A stretch of 14,728 nucleotides of DNA, from assembly GCA_022798155.1 (NCBI GenBank), contig JAAWLY010000038.1, forward strand, positions 1 to 14,728. The letters are read 5' to 3'. The DNA is from Lawsonibacter sp. (GTDB taxonomy: Bacteria; Bacillota; Clostridia; Oscillospirales; Oscillospiraceae). Shown here one piece after another: positions 13,017 through 14,728 of the stretch (position 1 is the stretch's first letter; every line of letters starts with the position of its first letter). Made by a program: the position numbers and the translations under genes. Below the pieces are notes generated by a model. That model did no database searches. It was not told the DNA's origin and saw only the letters and a program-made list of their open reading frames with translations.

Positions 13017-13772
13017 ATGGCCTTTATGGCGCTGTTCGGCTGGATTCTTCTGCCGCTGATTCCGATTGCCCTCATGCTCGTTGCCCTGGAGGCGGTTGTA
13101 GTCTGGGTGATGACCCATATTTTTCTTATCAATATCATTGCCGCCGTCCTGTTGGTGCTGAACCTGCTGATCCTTATTTTTTTGCTCCGAACGCAGGCCA
13201 GGCGGAAGCGGGAGGGTGTGAAAAAATACCGCTGGCTTCTGCCCATAGCCGCCCTGTGGGAGGGCTGGGTGGTGCTCCTGTGCGGCCTCTACCTGGTCAT
13301 CCAGCCCCTGCGGTATATTCCCCTGGAAAAGCTCCCGGTGGACATCGGAAGAGATTACACTTACAGCCAGGAGCTGTTTTACGGGACTTGGACGGTCACG
13401 GCCTGCCAGGGCAAAACACCGGACTGCGCCCTGACTCAGGAGGAAATCGACCGGTGCGCCGGCTGGCAGATCACCTACAGCGCGGACCGCTTTGCCTCCC
13501 CCGACGGCGAATATCCCCTGGAGCCCTCCTACGCCTACCAGCGCGATGTCGTGGGAAAAGACGACGTTTCCTCCCGCTATGGGATAGAACTGGAGGAGCT
13601 GGGGATCTATAACCGGAGAAAGCTGGACTATGTCCATCTGTTTCTGCCGGAGGAGACATTTTGGGATACGCCTTTGGGCAAGGAGTACTACATCTGGAAC
13701 CAGAATACCATTCTGATTTACCGCGGCGGCGTTTTTTTTCGGGCGGAACGAGAGATGGAAACTCCCTCTTGA
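13017..13772 (+). CDS. Three-TM membrane protein fused to the lipoprotein's extracytoplasmic domain
   Basis: A 251-residue protein. Hydrophobic segments at about 7-31, 35-57 and 73-97 are followed by an extracytoplasmic domain (110-251); the basic loop RTQARRKREGVKKYR (58-72) should be inside, which places the C-terminal domain outside. TM3 contains LWEGWVVLLCGLY (80-92), matching the LWE-x5-LCG-x-Y of the 110-aa protein after uvrB. The C-terminal domain is a paralogue of the lipoprotein just upstream and keeps its three cysteines (C130, C137, C147). AGGGGG precedes the ATG by eight bases; 12 bp after the lipoprotein gene. Function unknown; by design it looks like a sensor or binding protein held in the membrane. 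Confidence 0.87.
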   Translation: MAFMALFGWILLPLIPIALMLVALEAVVVWVMTHIFLINIIAAVLLVLNLLILIFLLRTQARRKREGVKKYRWLLPIAALWEGWVVLLCGLYLVIQPLRYIPLEKLPVDIGRDYTYSQELFYGTWTVTACQGKTPDCALTQEEIDRCAGWQITYSADRFASPDGEYPLEPSYAYQRDVVGKDDVSSRYGIELEELGIYNRRKLDYVHLFLPEETFWDTPLGKEYYIWNQNTILIYRGGVFFRAEREMETPS

Positions 13773-13799
13773 CATAAAAATTTCCTTCCGTTAGGCTGT

Positions 13800-13871
13800 A
13801 GGGGCGGATATCATCCACCCGTTATTTACAGTAAATCCGCAATTTCGCAGGCGGCTGACAGCCGCCCCTGC
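13800..13871. repeat. REP-like palindromic repeat upstream of uvrA
   Basis: The ends AGGGGCGG (13800-13807) and CCGCCCCT (13862-13869) are exact inverted copies about 70 bp apart. Inside are a hairpin 13802-13809 / 13813-13820 with one mismatch, a small dyad ATTTAC-A-GTAAAT (13824-13836), and a perfect hairpin GGCGGCT-GAC-AGCCGCC (13850-13866). From memory, GTAGGGGCGG...CCGCCCCTAC elements are common between genes of GC-rich clostridia. It may be a dispersed, MITE- or REP-type element; no second copy occurs in this window. Confidence 0.65.
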
Positions 13872-13908
13872 ACCCATGATTGACCACACGCAAAGGAGAA
13901 CAACTGCC

Positions 13909-14728
13909 ATGCACACACACATCACTGTCAAGGGCGCGCGGGTGAACAACCTGAAAAACATCGACGTAAAAATCCCCCGGGACAAGCTGGTGGTCCTCAC
14001 CGGGCTGTCCGGGTCGGGGAAGTCCTCCCTGGCCTTTGACACCATCTACGCCGAGGGCCAGCGGCGGTATGTGGAGTCGCTCAGCTCCTACGCCCGGATG
14101 TTCCTGGGCCAGATGGAGAAGCCCGACGTGGACTACATCGACGGCCTGTCCCCGGCCATCTCCATCGACCAGAAGACCACCTCCAAAAATCCCCGGTCCA
14201 CCGTGGGCACCGTGACGGAGATCTACGACTACCTGCGCCTGCTCTGGGCCCGGGTGGGGACGCCCCACTGCCCCATCTGCGGCAAGGAGATCAAACAGCA
14301 GACCATCGACCAGATTATCGACCAGGTTCTGGCCTTGCCCGAGGCCACCCGCATCCAGGTGATGGCTCCGGTGATCCGGGGGAAGAAGGGGGAACACGCC
14401 AAAATCTTTGAGGACGCCCGGAAATCGGGCTACGTCCGGGTGCGGGCGGACGGCTCCCTCTACGACCTGTCCGAGGAGATCAAGCTGGACAAGAACAAAA
14501 AGCACCACATTGAAATTGTGGTGGACCGGCTGGTCATTCGGGAGGATATCACCCGGCGGCTCACCGACAGCGTAGAGGTGGCCTCCAACCTGGCGGGAGG
14601 ATTGGTGGTGATTAACATTGTGGAGGAGGACCGGGACATCCTGTTCTCCCAGAACTACGCCTGCGAGGACTGCGGCGTGTCCATCGAGGAGCTGTCCCCC
14701 CGGATGTTCTCCTTCAACAACCCCTTCG
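13909..14728 (+). CDS. uvrA: Excinuclease ABC subunit A (UvrA), 3' end missing
   Basis: The ATPase that scans DNA for lesions and loads UvrB. 273 residues are visible before the window ends. Seen are the N-terminal NNLKNIDVKIPRDKLVVLTG, Walker A GLSGSGKSS (32-40), SSYARMFLGQMEKPDVDYI and GLSPAISIDQKTTSKNPRST of the signature region, and CPICG. The start of the first zinc finger, YACEDCG, is followed by LSPRMFSFNNPF as in all UvrA proteins. The ATG has AAAGGAGAA about nine bases upstream. No LexA box was found in the 136 bp before it, unlike uvrB. A perfect -35 TTGACA (13769-13774) overlaps the previous stop codon, but the 17-bp-spaced -10 is poor (TAGGCT). Confidence 0.97.
   Translation, partial: MHTHITVKGARVNNLKNIDVKIPRDKLVVLTGLSGSGKSSLAFDTIYAEGQRRYVESLSSYARMFLGQMEKPDVDYIDGLSPAISIDQKTTSKNPRSTVGTVTEIYDYLRLLWARVGTPHCPICGKEIKQQTIDQIIDQVLALPEATRIQVMAPVIRGKKGEHAKIFEDARKSGYVRVRADGSLYDLSEEIKLDKNKKHHIEIVVDRLVIREDITRRLTDSVEVASNLAGGLVVINIVEEDRDILFSQNYACEDCGVSIEELSPRMFSFNNPF

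Noticed and set aside
12501..13775. A 424-codon minus-strand frame opposite the lipoprotein and membrane genes
   Set aside because: Both plus-strand genes have signal or membrane segments, ribosome sites and mutual homology; the antisense translation has none of these.
13822..14508. A 228-codon minus-strand frame opposite uvrA
   Set aside because: The plus strand encodes an unmistakable UvrA N terminus.
1..14728. CRISPR arrays, tRNA or rRNA genes, insertion sequences with transposase
   Set aside because: No regularly spaced repeats, no tRNA-like fold with TTCGANNC arm, no rRNA stretches and no transposase or integrase motifs were seen.

Overview
The window is GC-rich chromosomal DNA from a Gram-positive anaerobe, most likely a gut member of the Oscillospiraceae (Flavonifractor/Lawsonibacter/Oscillibacter type). 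This is inferred from the GC-rich codon use, the strong AGGAGG ribosome sites, a Bacillus-type LexA box, a subgroup-1c aspartate aminotransferase, a clostridial endolysin-like amidase and a serC/serA cluster. No search was run, so genus is a guess.

Layout. The left end (to 940) is the 3' part of an aminotransferase gene on the plus strand, closed by a bidirectional hairpin terminator. From 974 to 5829 every gene is on the minus strand: phosphoserine aminotransferase (serC), an ECF-transporter S component, phosphoglycerate dehydrogenase (serA, with terminator), then a LysR regulator and a peptidoglycan amidase with an SLH-like tail. serC has a perfect-consensus promoter and serC-ECF-serA can be read as one serine-biosynthesis unit, with an extra promoter before the ECF gene. 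A 443-bp divergent spacer (5830-6272) follows. From 6273 on, nearly everything is on the plus strand: an HPr-like protein without the active-site His, a possible tiny peptide gene, a terminator, then pyrE - unknown 158-aa protein - radC, then uvrB under a promoter that holds a LexA box.

uvrB is followed by a small membrane protein and ybaK. Next comes a visibly more AT-rich spot: a divergent pair formed by a small XRE repressor and a 52-aa acidic protein, with two copies of one palindromic operator between them. A TfoX-N-domain protein, a lipoprotein and a three-TM membrane protein follow, and finally uvrA, which runs off the window behind a REP-like repeat. Thus uvrB and uvrA are separated by about 3.1 kb of accessory genes.

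Most notable: three unrecognised envelope proteins in this 3 kb are built from two shared modules. The 110-aa protein after uvrB is the membrane module alone, the lipoprotein carries the extracytoplasmic module alone, and the 251-aa protein fuses both. Other points worth a look are the XRE/52-aa switch, an 18-bp imperfect inverted repeat that could hide the ribosome site of the HPr-like gene, the Crh-like loss of His in that protein, and the SOS control of uvrB.
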